From Lucifuga dentata (lineage: Eukaryota; Chordata; Actinopteri; Ophidiiformes; Bythitidae), in the NCBI GenBank assembly GCA_014773175.1, contig VXCM01000938.1:170720-234719 (forward strand): a stretch of 64,000 nucleotides of DNA, in the 5' to 3' direction. A model generated the notes under the pieces. It saw only the letters and a list, made by a program, of their open reading frames with translations. It did no database searches and was not told where the DNA came from. Below are positions 49,185-62,300 of this stretch, piece by piece. Numbering within the stretch: the stretch's first letter is position 1; the number at the start of each line of letters is the position of its first letter. Position numbers and translations under genes: made by a program.

Positions 49185-49470
49185 AGAAGCTGTTTCACAG
49201 GCAGCCTTTGCTGTTTGTGCCCCTAAGTTGTGGAATTCCCTGCCAGGGAATAAGTCAGTGTCTTCTTTTAAAACATTACTGAAAACTTTTTTTTATCATA
49301 ACCGCCTTCTCTGTACTGTTGCACTGTTTTATTGTGGTTATTTATTTTGTTCTTTTACATATTTGTTGGTTTTGTCTCCTTGGCTTTTATCTTTTTTTTT
49401 TTATGTCTGCTCTGTGCAGCACCCCGTAACTTTGTTTTAGAAAGGTGCTATTTGAATAAAGTTATTATTA
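49185..49470 (+). mobile_element. L2/CR1-like LINE 3' end fragment
   Basis: Translates as QAAFAVCAPKLWNSLPGNK followed by SFKTLLKTFFYH, the extreme C-terminus of L2/CR1-type polyproteins, then a short AT-rich tail ending in TTATTATTA. Located in ctnnd1 intron 1. Confidence 0.68.
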
Positions 49471-50356
49471 TTAGTTATTTGCTGTTGTGATGATCAATAT
49501 TTCATTTGAGGGAATAAATAAAATGGTCTAAATTTAATATTTTAATAAACATTAATGGCTGACATGTAAATGAAAATGTCAGTTATATTATTCATCAGGA
49601 GTTTTGGTATTAGTTTGTCATGTATGTTCTTTCCTGTTAAAATCCCATTTGACATTGTGTTGTCTGTTGTAATTAAACTGGTGATATTGTGTCTTTAGAA
49701 TGACTTTAGATTTTTGGATGCCCTCACATCTGTTTCCAACAACCTCCTCTTTCTCTCTTCCATCCACAATTTATCTCCAGTGGAGAAGTGCTAACAAGCT
49801 TCACGCTGAAGCTGAAACCTAAAGTTATCAGCTCTCTTCACTTCTCTCACTCCTTCTATTTTTAATCCTTGATAGCAAAAGGTGAAAAAATGCTCTGAGG
49901 CAATGCTGCTTGTTTTCTCCCGTGCTCACGCTAATGCTCGTCCTGCCTTTAATTAAAACTGAAGTATGGCTTTTATAGATGAATTCTCAAGCAGTGCTCT
50001 CTGGTCTTCCTCAGATTTTCTTCCTCACTCTCGCTCTATCTCTACTCTCTTTTCCTCTCCTCTTTGCACTTGCTTCTCTCTGTTCTCAGTTTTTTTTCCT
50101 CTTCTCTCACTTCGCGTCAGCTCCTGCAGCTTTTTCACCTCAAAGCATCAACCTCATTAGCACTTCAGCATCCCAGTTTTATAAGGGATGATGCTGCCAA
50201 GACCCATCTGTTTTTTCTCTGTACCTGGTGGTGGTTTGGTTTCTATTTAAATCTGTTCTATGATTAAATCCCTCAGTCGTCTAAGTCTCTTCTTGCAATC
50301 TGGTGGTGATCACGTCCCGTCCTGTCCTCTCTGTCCGCTCTGCTCTCAGCGTGTGA

Positions 50357-53300
50357 ATGGAGCAGTGTGCGAGCACGGCCTCCCTGCTGGCCTCGGTGCG
50401 GGAGCAGGAGAGGCAGTTTGAGATGCTGAGCCGAGCTCTGGAGGAGGAGCGGAGGTCATGTGCCGGTACCCTGCCCCGCCCCCTCCCCACCATGCAGGTA
50501 ACCCGCTCTCCTTCCCATGCACGCATTTTCCGTCCACCGGTTTCCTGGACTCACCCGAGACCAGGGTAAGTTTACCCATCATCATCCCCATCCCATCTCT
50601 GTCGAACAGCTAGATGGCAACAAACCCCATACCGAGCTTTGAGGATGCAAATACCTCCTCAGTGGGTTTTAATCAGGGCTGGACTCTTGAAGTGTGCTTG
50701 AATTTAACATGCATTGATGTCTGGAAGTGGAAAGTTTAGTCCTGTATACAATTTAAAAGAAATAAAGCAAGAAAAACTTCTTCCAAGCTTTTCTGAGGAG
50801 GTAATTTGTCCAACTTTTGTCCATTGGTGAGCATGCATTGTCTCTGTCTCTGATTGATTCCCAGTAACCCTTCACATCTCATCTGCTAAGTCTTCCATCA
50901 TCATCATCATCATCATCATCAATTAAGCTTAACATTGCCATGAAATCCATCATCTTTTTCTAACTCCTGCATGTCTGTCGGCATGCATAGCAATGTCTTG
51001 ATCGTGCTTGATTGTTGTGCTATTGAGCTTTTCCCTACGCCATCATCTTCACTGTTGTTGCCATGTCAGCTTGCTGGTTTGTTCAGACGTTCAATTTTTG
51101 CACAGTAGCTTAAGTAGAAGAAGTTTCACGTCAGGCCTGTTTAGCTCTGAGGACACTTAAACTCTTGATTTCCAAACCACTAGCTGTTTTGTATCTAAGC
51201 ATATTCCATTTGGTTTGCTTACACACCCAGTTAACATACATGAATCAGTCACCTGATTTAAAGACTGACATGTCACTTCATGCTCTTCATTTGCCTGTTC
51301 ACACGCACACACACACACACACACAGCTACACTTTCTCATTCATGCGCTTCCTTCTTGGCATTGATCAAAATGCTTGAATAAACAGACATACACATGCAC
51401 GTACACATATCTGGCCCTGCAGCAGACTCTCAGGACCCTCCCACTTGCTCACTTTCCTTCTATCATGCTATGTCTCTTGCGTGTACAGTAAGTGGGCACA
51501 TCCCAGGCCCAGGTAGATAAGCAGCAGGAATTTACTGTAGGTAGGCTCAGAGTGTGTGTTGGGAAAGTGAGAGTACGACAGAAATGTTGCCCGTGCTGGT
51601 TCTTATCTGTGTTGTTTGTATTTACATAACTCAAAGGCTTCAGCATGCCTTTGCTGCTCTCCCAGGCAGCACAACGCCACCTCAGTCTTTACTGACACGT
51701 TCCCACATGCTCGCATCTGCCTGGTAGTTTGTACTTTTCGGTGTTTTTTTTTTTTGNAAAAAAAAAAAAAAAAAATTCATGTCTATGCCCATGTTAGCAG
51801 TCTTGTTTGTTTGATCTGGGCTGCAAAACACTGCTGCAAGATTTTGTCCTGTTCTAACAGCTCATTTTCATTCTTTAAAGGTAAAAACTATCTGTTAGGT
51901 ACAAATACAACTCAGCTCAGATTCGTTGCTGTGAGAATTCCCCGTCAGTGCCCTCTTTACCTATTTAGTTGTGCAGGCATAGCTGCATAGAGGGCAGCAG
52001 AGATATGGAGCTGTGGTGGAAATGACAAGTGTGCCACACCCACAGCTGCTGGCAATGCTGGTGTGTCAACACATGACAGAAGGATGTTTATCTCTCTGTG
52101 GAGTGTCACTCATGTCATTTCTCACCATATTTCTTCATATGTGCCTTTTTTCTTGGAATACGAGTTCATTCCCTCATTTATTGGGTGGATGTGTTTAAGT
52201 CAATTGACATTTGTGTTTAGGAGTCAAAGTGGTTGCAAAAACTAGGAGCTGATATATTGTGTACGAGTAACCTATTAATCTGAATGGATGGAGAAATTGA
52301 AGTGTTTGGTTTCTGGTTTGTTTACGTGTGTGTGTGTGTTCATGTCTGCATAGTCATCCATGTGTACCCAGCACACTTGTGTGTTGCATTTGCTCATGTG
52401 TTTTTGTTGGTTTCTGCAGAACGGCTGCATTCCTTGTGATGCAGACATAGAGCGGCTGACACTGAATGAGGGTTACATCAACGGGTCACATCTGGTGAGC
52501 TTCTATTCTCGAGTTCAACCTTAAAAAAAAAAAAAAAAAAAAGTTAATCTTAAAGATCTCCCATGCTAGACTTGGGTTTGAGGTTTATTCTGAAATGTGT
52601 GTGTAGTTCAGGATGGAGCCTGGTCAGGTGGTGCAGGAGACATACATGGAGGAGGAGCCCCAGGAGTCTCCACCTGTTGTCTCTGTGGAGACCAGTGACG
52701 ATGGGACCACACGGCGCACAGAAACCACGGTAACAAGAGAACCACACGGAAACATCGTTGCAATACGCACGGTGCAGGATGCAACACTAGTGGAAGTGTG
52801 TTAGTGACCTGCTGGCAAGAAGAGTCACAAAAGAAGAGTTTTATCTGGCATAATTTTGCAGTTGTTTTATTATTGTCTTAACATTTAGTTTAATCTTTGA
52901 TTTAGTTTTTAATGCAGTTTATCTTTTGAGCATCTTGTACATCTGCCTGGTCAACGTTTCTAATTATTAAAGTGTTAATTCCCTGTCTCCCACCTCACTC
53001 CTTTTGTTTTAAGGTAAAGAAAGTAGTAAAGACCACCACCACCCGCACAGTCATCCCCTCCGTGTCAGACACCCTTTCCGTAGATGGTGGGGGTTCGGTG
53101 ACGGGGGTTGGGGGCTACACTGCACCCATGGTCTACAGGCCTGGCCCAGGAGGAGGCATGCCCATGGATTACCCTAACCTCACTGTGCCCCGCAACTACC
53201 ACTACGGACCCCCAGTGGGCTACGATGACTACCGCGCCGGACCCCCATCTGAGACCTACGCAAGCCTTAACAGGGGCGCTTACATGGACGATCGATACAG

Positions 53301-56300
53301 GTACCACATGACTGTGCCTTTGCAAAAAGATCATGTTTGTGTGTGTATAGCATGTTTAGGATTCCAGTTAACATGTACAACAGGGTAGAAATTCACTTTC
53401 CAACTTTATTGGGGAATCTTTTACCTGATCTTACCCTCCTTCTCTGCTTTTCTCTTTTATTCTTCTCACTTGACACTCCCCTGTACCCCATTATTTCCTC
53501 TCCTTCCTCTCTCCAGACCAATTCACTCAGATGGCTACAGAACGCTGGATCCAAATTACAGAACCTCCAGCAGGAACCAGCTGGACCCCTACGCTGCTCA
53601 ACCACAGGCATGTGTAGATGTTAATCGTAGTAGCTTGGCTCCAGCCACAGGTGGTAGATAGGGGTTGGATGGATGTCCACCATTCTGCTGTAAAACGAAT
53701 GAAGCCAAACAGTCATCACAAATAGCATTTTTAAATTACTTCCTGAAACATAAATATCATACACACTTAGTATTGATAATAGCTTTGAGCTGCACCCATG
53801 TGTTGGAGGCTTTCATTTCAGCCAGATGGTAGATTAGCTTCTTATAATTTGGCAATTACAGTTTCTGTTACAGTTTAAGGTAAACTTGCTAATTTTGGTG
53901 GTTTGCTTGAATGCTGTATATTAGGAATGATGATTGTTTAGCAGCGTCTCTGGCAGTTAGACAAGACACATTTACAAGTCGTATCCAAAGTTTACCACAG
54001 CAGCTGGCTGGTGGTTTTTATAACTTTTATAACTTTATAACTAATTCCTGTTTGTTTGTAGGTTGGTCGTATGGGAAGTGCTGTGGAGCTGTCATCCATT
54101 CCGAGGTTTGTTCCAGAGCCATATGTTCTGGAAGATGATCACCGTAGCATGGGCTATGATGATTCTGACAGTGGCATGGGACACCCCATCCATTACAGCA
54201 CTGTGCCCCGCAGCCACCATGCCTTCCCCCTTGGGCCCCCACGCAGGACTGGGTAAGTCCCTCCACAGCTAAAACTGGAGCCAACCAAAGCTGGATGAGG
54301 AATCAAAGCAACAGTTCTATAAATCACCACAGTTCTAAACAGTCAGAGATAAACTCTGTACTGTGTTTATATTGTGTCCACTGGTAAAAGTGTGTGTGTA
54401 TTTGACAAGATGCTTCACCCGCTTCCTCAGGAGTTATGAGGGAACCTTGGATGGTAACATGAGTGGTCCAGGTGACATGTACTACTGTGGAGGGGGAGCA
54501 CCACTGGCTCAGGGTGAAAGAGGAAGCATGGCCTCTCTTGACAGCACTCTAAGGAAAGGTCCTGGCCCCGGTGGCTGGCGCCAACCAGAACTGCCAGAGG
54601 TCATTGCCATGCTCAACTACAGGCTTGACCCAGTCAAGAGCAATGCGGCCGCATATCTGCAGCATCTCACCTACAAGAATGATAAAGTAAGAGATGCACA
54701 TGTGCAAGAAAATAAGCCAGATAAGAAATTTGTAACTAAAAAAAAAACATTAGCAAGATGAAGTGGTAAAGTTCTTTAGATATGCTTTTTTTGTTACTTG
54801 AATAATTCTATAACCCTTACTTGACTTGACACACAATCACATCACCATTAACCTCTATCTTCCTGTTTTCTAGGTGAAGTCTGACGTGCGTCGTCTGAAA
54901 GGCATCCCAGCGCTGGTCTCCATGCTGGACAACCCACACAAAGAGGTCAGTTTACTGCTTCTCCCACATAGCTCAATGCCCACTCATTGCTCTTATGATT
55001 GGGCTCAATAGGATTTGTGGTGTGGTTGAGGGATTTATTTTTTAATGTGATATTGAGAGACCCAGTGGACCTGCGATGCACGATGTGCTTACTAACACTG
55101 AAGCAAAGTCAAGTCACCACTGAATGAAAGAGAAAAGTTGCTTGCAGCACTTGTGCTAAATTTGATTTTGTCCATGAGATTCTGTGGTTTGTATTACAAT
55201 TCCCTTTCATTTAGAACTGAAATCCTGCTGATATTTGTATGGGCATTACCAGAAATATCAAAGCATGCATTGCAATGTTGAGGCAAAAACGTTCATATTT
55301 CATGCTCTATGGTCAGAGAGTTAAAGTTGAGTTGAAATTTGGTATGTCAACTGATTTATAGACTTGAGAGGCTGAGTCAGACAGAGGCTGTGACCTCCAA
55401 CCTTTTCAGCTGGCTCCAAAAAGTGCATGTGTTCACAGGTGTTCTTGTGAAAACACAAGATACAAAATGGAATGAAGAACTTACACCAGCAAGCATGTGC
55501 TAAGCAAATGTGAATTACACAGCTAAAATATGAATAAAATTATGTGCACCAAAAAAAAAAAAAACTTACCAGGGATATGGATTTGCAATAAGATCGTTAT
55601 TATGAAAACCTATCAGTATGACTCACAATAACTTCCAGCCTTGCCTTTAGCGTGACAACCACTGGGAGTTTTCCACAATGAGGTCCATGTGTGTGAAATC
55701 AACGCTTGCTGTACCAGGATCCTCCTTCATGACTTGCAGGTCACTGTGTTGCTGTGTTGTAGGTGCACTATGCGGCCTGTGGAGCACTGAAGAACATCTC
55801 GTATGGCAAAGATCCAGACAACAAGATTGCAATCAAGAACTGTGACGGAGTGCCCGCTTTAACCCGGCTGCTGAGGAGAACCCATGACCAGGACCTTACT
55901 GACACCATCACAGGTAAGATGCACATGCAAACACAGAAACTTTGTCAACTTTACATCTACCACCAATTGCTTTTGAAACTTTCTGGGATTGCTTCAGTTT
56001 GGGCGCTAATTGAAATTGAGATCAGATTTGCTTAACCTTTCGCTGTTCTGACCCTTCACAACGCTTCAGCTCCATGTTTGTTTTTTAATTAAAACCAGCA
56101 TAGCTGCCATTGAGCACAAACCAGGACATGGTTGCCTGCATGCTACATGTAAATGCAATGTTGAATTTTTTTGGTAGACTATTTTTTTTTCCTGATAGGC
56201 AAAGCTTTGTATTTAACGCTTTGCAACAGTGGAAGTAGGCTAAATAATTTCATTGGCAATATCTGCATAAAAAGTTAGTACTTTTACTTCCTAATTTTAC

Positions 56301-59300
56301 ACGTGTCAGATCTACCATCAATAGTCTATTAAGCTGGGCAGTTATTGTTTGTTTCACATTTTCCCAATTAAACATCTACCCAATGCTAAAGACGATTGTT
56401 ATTACTCTAAACACTGTAACACCAGTATTGCATAATATAGGAATAATGCCAATACTTCTGAGAGTGATTGGTGCTGAGATGTGTAAGAGGACAGATGCCT
56501 TATTTCTGCTTGGGTGAAATAGAAGTAAAGCAAGTACTTTCGTTTGATTTGATTGTGGTTAAATCACAAACACAGTGTGTATATTTGTGGTGTATAATTG
56601 TGGTGTGGGTATTACTGATAAAATGTGTTTCTGTAAACATAAATACCATTTTGGATTCTTGTTTGCTGCTTCAGTGAAAATGATAAAACAAAGTCAAATG
56701 AGATCTTAGCTCTGATGATGTATGTTGATCGCAGTAGTCTGCCGTGTTCTCATCTTGAAGGAAGATGAAATTTCCTTAATTTGGCACTCTGCAACCAAAG
56801 ACACGGCATGCTACATCCATCTACTTATCTCTTGTACCAAGGACAACTTCCGGTTTATTATTTACCCCTCTTAATATGATGACACGCTTCTTGCTAGAGT
56901 GCTATTTCAGAGAAGTATACAAAGCTCACAGCCTCATATGTTCTTGCTCTTTGTGAATAAATTGCAGACTTAAAGGATCATACCAGCCATTTTGCATGTT
57001 TGAGTCTAATATATTCAATTTTCATACATGTTACGTTACTGACAANATACCAGCCATTTTGCATGTTTGAGTCTAATATATTCAATTTTCATACATGTTA
57101 CGTTACTGACAACTATTTTCCAAAGGACAAAACTGTATTCCAGCTTTCCTGATATTTTTCAAAATCTCTTAATCTTTCAAAATCAAATATTCAAGCGATA
57201 CNGTATTCCAGCTTTCCTGATATTTTTCAAAATCTCTTAATCTTTCAAAATCAAATATTCAAGCGATACACCATCTTAAAAATTTATGTTTGACCTGCTA
57301 ATAGTTACATAGCCTTATGAAGTCATGGTCATTTAAATTTTTTGATAAACGCAGGTCTTCTTTTGGGACTATATTCCNGCCTTATGAAGTCATGGTCATT
57401 TAAATTTTTTGATAAACGCAGGTCTTCTTTTGGGACTATATTCCTCAGTGGAGACATACATACATTCACTCCACATAATTGTGCTTACTGGTAAGCTAAA
57501 ATTATGTGACTTCGAAAAAAACCTGAATACACGTCTTGTTTCCAATGATGGATTACCTATCCCAAGAATATTTCAAGTCTCAACAAGTTGATTTTAATAG
57601 CGTACCAGAATGAACTGAAACCAATGATGGTCTGCAAGATAGGAACAATTTTTTTAATTCACTGTTCCAGTAGTATGCTTTGGGAAATGATTATCAATAA
57701 CATTATGTGCATGAAAATTGAATATGTTAGGCTCAAACATGCAAAATGGCTGATATTGTCCTTTAAGTCAGTATTACAATCATTATCTCTAAAATGGCAC
57801 CTCTTAAGTGTGAAACCTAACAAAATGTTCGTCAATTTTATTTGACTTTTATTCCTCTTTGAAGTTCACTTGATGCTACAGCACACATAATGATGCAATA
57901 AAAAAAAGCTCACAGTGATATATGCTTCTCTCAACTCCCAGGGACGCTGTGGAACCTGTCGTCTCACGACTCTGTGAAAATGGAGATCGTGGACCACGCA
58001 CTGCATGCCCTGTCTGATGAGGTGATGGTGCTCCATTCAGGCTGGGAACGGGGCAGCAACGGAGGAGGAGGAGGGGAGGAAAACTGCAAACCCAGACATC
58101 TTGAGTGGGAGATGGCACTCACTAACACAGCAGGCTGTCTGAGGTATGGAGGGAGGACAAAAAGGATGGAAGCATCAGAGAGCAGATCAAAGCTTCTGGC
58201 TTACATTCCTGACCACTGATGATGATGATATCAAGATGAAGAGAGGGGTAGTTCACTCTAGTTAAAATATAGCAGAAGAGCAGTAAAATAACAACTGGAG
58301 TGGTTTTGATTTTTTTTTNGGTGTCTATTAATCAGAATAACTACACAATCAGAATAAAAGTGTATCATGCAATCACCTTGATCAGGTTCAAAATGGTGGC
58401 ACAAGAGGCTAGGCTGATGACAGATGAAAAATAGTCATGTAAATTCTCTTTCTGACTTCTCTCTGTGTAGAATGTCTAAACCCTTTCTCTTAAAGAGTAT
58501 TAAACCTCTCTTATTTAAGCACTTCAGCAGTAATACAGTGTAATAGAACTGCTGCTTCCAAAAACTACTAATAATGCCAACTACTCTATCCAGGACCATC
58601 ATCTTCAGATGTTTGCCTGTGGTGGAGTGCTGGATTTGATTTATTGTGCATGTCAAAGTCATTTGCTTTCATTCCTTTGTGTGCATACACAAGGGCACCT
58701 TATCCGATCAATTTCTCAATTTTTTTTTTTTAAATTTTTTAGCACATTTGGCCAAAATGTCAATTTGACTATTTTCACTCTAAAAAACATTTTTGGCTTA
58801 TGTAACCATGGCCATTGATGGAGGGGCTGCTCAGTAAATGAGGGACATCTGAGAGGCTGAAGGAAGGAATCTGAGAGGTTAGGGGGAGGGAGCAGGCAAA
58901 GTCGAGGACAGTGGGGCATTGACTCGCACAGTGTAAACAGTATCTACTATTCTATGGGTCTGTTATCTGTGCATTCCCCTCAACCAGACTGTTAATTACA
59001 GGGTTCATATGTGGGCCTGGAAAAGTATGTGTGATCAGTTTAGTAACTTGGAAAATTTTAAAAAGTTTGGCATTTGCAGAACTGGTCTGGACAATATTCC
59101 CAGACCCAGGGATATTCCTATTCATTATATAACTTTATATTTGAGAGGTAGATCTGCGTTAGATTTTAATTATTACCCCTTTTAAAAAGTTCAGATTAAA
59201 CTACATTCCCAAATAATTTCAACAGTTTGTGATCAACATGATGGGGTTGTAATTACTGTTAGAGCGCTCTTGTTTAAATGAGAGCCATTAGTGTCTGATT

Positions 59301-62300
59301 AACTCTGTAATCTGAATGGAAACTTTTACCTGCTCAAATAAGGAGAGAAATGATTTTGGTGATGGTGCAATAGACCTTCACAGACCTTCTCTGGTAACAG
59401 GAATGCAGTGTGGAGAGATCATTAAACGTAGGCAGTAGTTTGAACTTGCCAAATGAAGAGAAAGATAAGGAGGTTTGTGCTCTGATTGAGCATAATTAAG
59501 AACACCAAAGGAAATCCTTGTTTCACTAGTTTTTTTTAATTAGAAGACCTAGCTGGTCTGTCATTGCCTTATATTAAAGGTTACAAAAGTGGTGAAGTCT
59601 AACACTGCACAGCTTCCACTACATGCAGAACTCACTTGCTGAAGTAGTTACTTTCATTCTGCTTACCAAGATGGTTTAAAACTGACATCAAAATTTCCTA
59701 AAAACAGCAAATCTGCAGGGTCTCAGCTTTGGGAAGTGAGCATTCTTTTGATTTATTTGTTGTATTTCTGCCTAGTACAGCAAGAAAATTAACTTCTGAA
59801 ACTATAAAGTAACATCAGTGCACCCTATTGTGATTGGGACTCTTTCTTAGTATTGTGTGGGAGGGTGTGACTGACTGACTGGGAAAACAGGCCAGCACAA
59901 AAGACCTAAACTGAATACCATTGTAGAATGTGTTCTTTGCTTCTCCACACATCACTGAAGCAGGAATTAAGTGGCTCTCAGTTTCCACCTTGTTAACGCA
60001 CAGTCAGCTCTGTGATCTATGAATAAGACTGAGTGAGGGAGCAATTGAAGAAATTAGTGTGGACTTGTAACCTGATCGTGCCAAACTGTACTCTCTTTTT
60101 TTTTTTTAAACCGGAAGATTTAACTGGAGTTTCACTCAAACACCACTCAGAGTTTTGTGCGGCGGAATGCTTTTGTAGCCACTAAAAATGGACTCCTCCT
60201 TTTCCCTCTAAATTCTTTACTCCCTCATTTATTTCTCCAACCCATCACTCTGCTAATCCCTGCTTTTTGTTTTTGTTTCTCTTCTTCTCAACTTTCCACC
60301 CGTCTAAAGAAATGTGAGTTCGGAGCGAAGTGAGGCGAGGAGGAAGCTGAGGGAGTGCACAGGATTGGTCGACTCACTCATGTACATTGTCCAGTCCCAG
60401 ATTGACTGTAAAGATGTCGACAATAAGGTATGTGCGACTGTTATCTGTATAATATTAAACATTTCAGGCATGTGCGGGTGACTGTGCAAGAGGGAAATGC
60501 TTGGAAAATCAGAACTTCAGGGATTTTTGGAGAGAGAGGATTGCATTATGGTGAAGCTGGTGTGAGACACTGACAGTGTGTAGCTTGATTTGGCAGGTTG
60601 AGCATTTGCGTTAATGATTTATCTTTGTTTTCCCTCTTCTTTTCCTTGTCTGCAGTTGATAGAGAACAGTGTATGTCTGCTGAGGAACTTGTCCTATCAA
60701 GTGCATCGTGAAATCCCTGGCTGTGAGCGCTATCAGGAGGCCGTGGCCCTCAATCAGGATCCTGTGCCCGCTACCCAGAAGGGCGGCTGCTTTAGCTCCC
60801 GCAAGAGCAAAGGTCAGAGAGAGAGAGAGAGAGAGAGAGATTTACTCAGGCAGTAGGAGGTATATTTAGGAGTGCAATGATGTCATTGTTAACACCTATG
60901 TCCCAGTGGCACTCCAGGAGGCTGATACTAACACAGCGCGCACACACATTTGGCACAACACACACAGACACACAGCTTGCAGGAATGTTAGCAATTTTCC
61001 CAACTCAAAGAATGCTCATTGTCTCCAACTGCACTTGTTTGTGTTTCACTGAGAGAATCGATTTCTTTTGAACTTCACTGCTCTTTTGGCTGTTTTGCGA
61101 CTTTGGCTCAGTTATCATAATCACAGTTGACAGTGACAGCCAACATCGATTAAAATGAGAATTTCTCATGTCAGTTTGAATGTGTGAGCACATTTTATAG
61201 CCAGCTTGCTAGCTTTCAGCAGCATATTTGTACAGGCAAGTTATTATTATTTGTTGAGCTGTAAATGGTGACAGACGTGTTTGTTCATTACATGGTAGGA
61301 AAAACAAGACGTCATGACTCTCTGTATCTCATGCTCTGATATTAGCTTCATATTATTTAGGTAAATCTTCTGTATTTATAATTCTACCTTCAGTTCATGT
61401 TTTCAGATGTGTGTGTTCTAGTTTTCCACGGTAACAAATTCCCAAATTGAAGGTGTTAATGTAAAGAGCCGTTAGGATCTGTTTAAGTAAAGTGACACCA
61501 TGTAGCGCTTTAGCCTTCATTCCTGGCATGTCTCATTGCCGATTCTGTCTGTGTGGTGGCAGAGGTGCAATCGAGACGTTAGCAGGTGCTAACTGGGTGG
61601 CTAAGTTATGGCTGCTTTCCCCTTACTTAAACTCTCTCTTTTCCTCCTGTCCTATCATTCTCCTCTCCCTCTTCATCCCTTATTTCCCTCTCCTTCCTCC
61701 CATCTCCTTTCTCTTTCCCTTTTGCGTGGGGCTACAGATGAGTGGTTTTCCAAAGGTAAGCTCTTGCCTCTTGATCACCTGCACTTTGCTTTCACTGTCT
61801 GTTGTTGTTGTAGTAGTAGTGGACTAGTAGTAGACCAGCTAAGCTAACAGGTTTGGGGTAACTATTCTATTACTAACACGCACATCTTTGTCACTGTGAA
61901 TGACTTATGGTGAAATACTCAGAGCATGTATTAGTTTTAGGTCTGTGTGTTTGTCCGTCACAGTGTTTATCTAATCAAACCGGAGCAAATTCACTAACAG
62001 TGGAGGTAGTAATTGCAGTGCAGCATATTTTGTGTGTTTCTAATGCTGTAATATTGACATCTGCTTCCAGGTAAGAAAGATGAGGATGCAGCTGCAGATG
62101 TAATAGACATTCCAAAGAGGACCACACCTGCCAAAGGTAGGCAAAGTGTCCACATCGCCTCACACAGTCAACTTCTTTATGTGGTATAATGAGAAGGAAA
62201 TGTTCAGGTGTTTGTGACCTTCACGTTTTCCCTTCCATCCTTTTGAAACCATCTTTAATCCTTGTACCCCCCCCCCANTCCCCCCCCCCATCTCCCTCTC

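Larger units (their letters stand above)
42586..50350 (+). other. ctnnd1 first intron (inferred) and its contents
   Basis: Non-coding, about 7.8 kb. It contains a 66-base duplication around an N (43348-43480), (CA)n near 43601, an inverted-repeat element (44483-45071), (CT)n-(CA)n at 45521-45586, (GT)n near 45678, a palindromic-ended element (47425-48241) with an N-centred duplication, and a LINE 3' fragment (49185-49470). No other gene is evident. Confidence 0.5.

Noticed and set aside
49159..49440. 93-residue ORF considered as a small gene
   Set aside because: It matches the C-terminal tail of L2/CR1 LINE polyproteins.
53608..53620. Using the GT downstream of the GC donor in ctnnd1
   Set aside because: It would add four or more bases and break the frame into the next exon.
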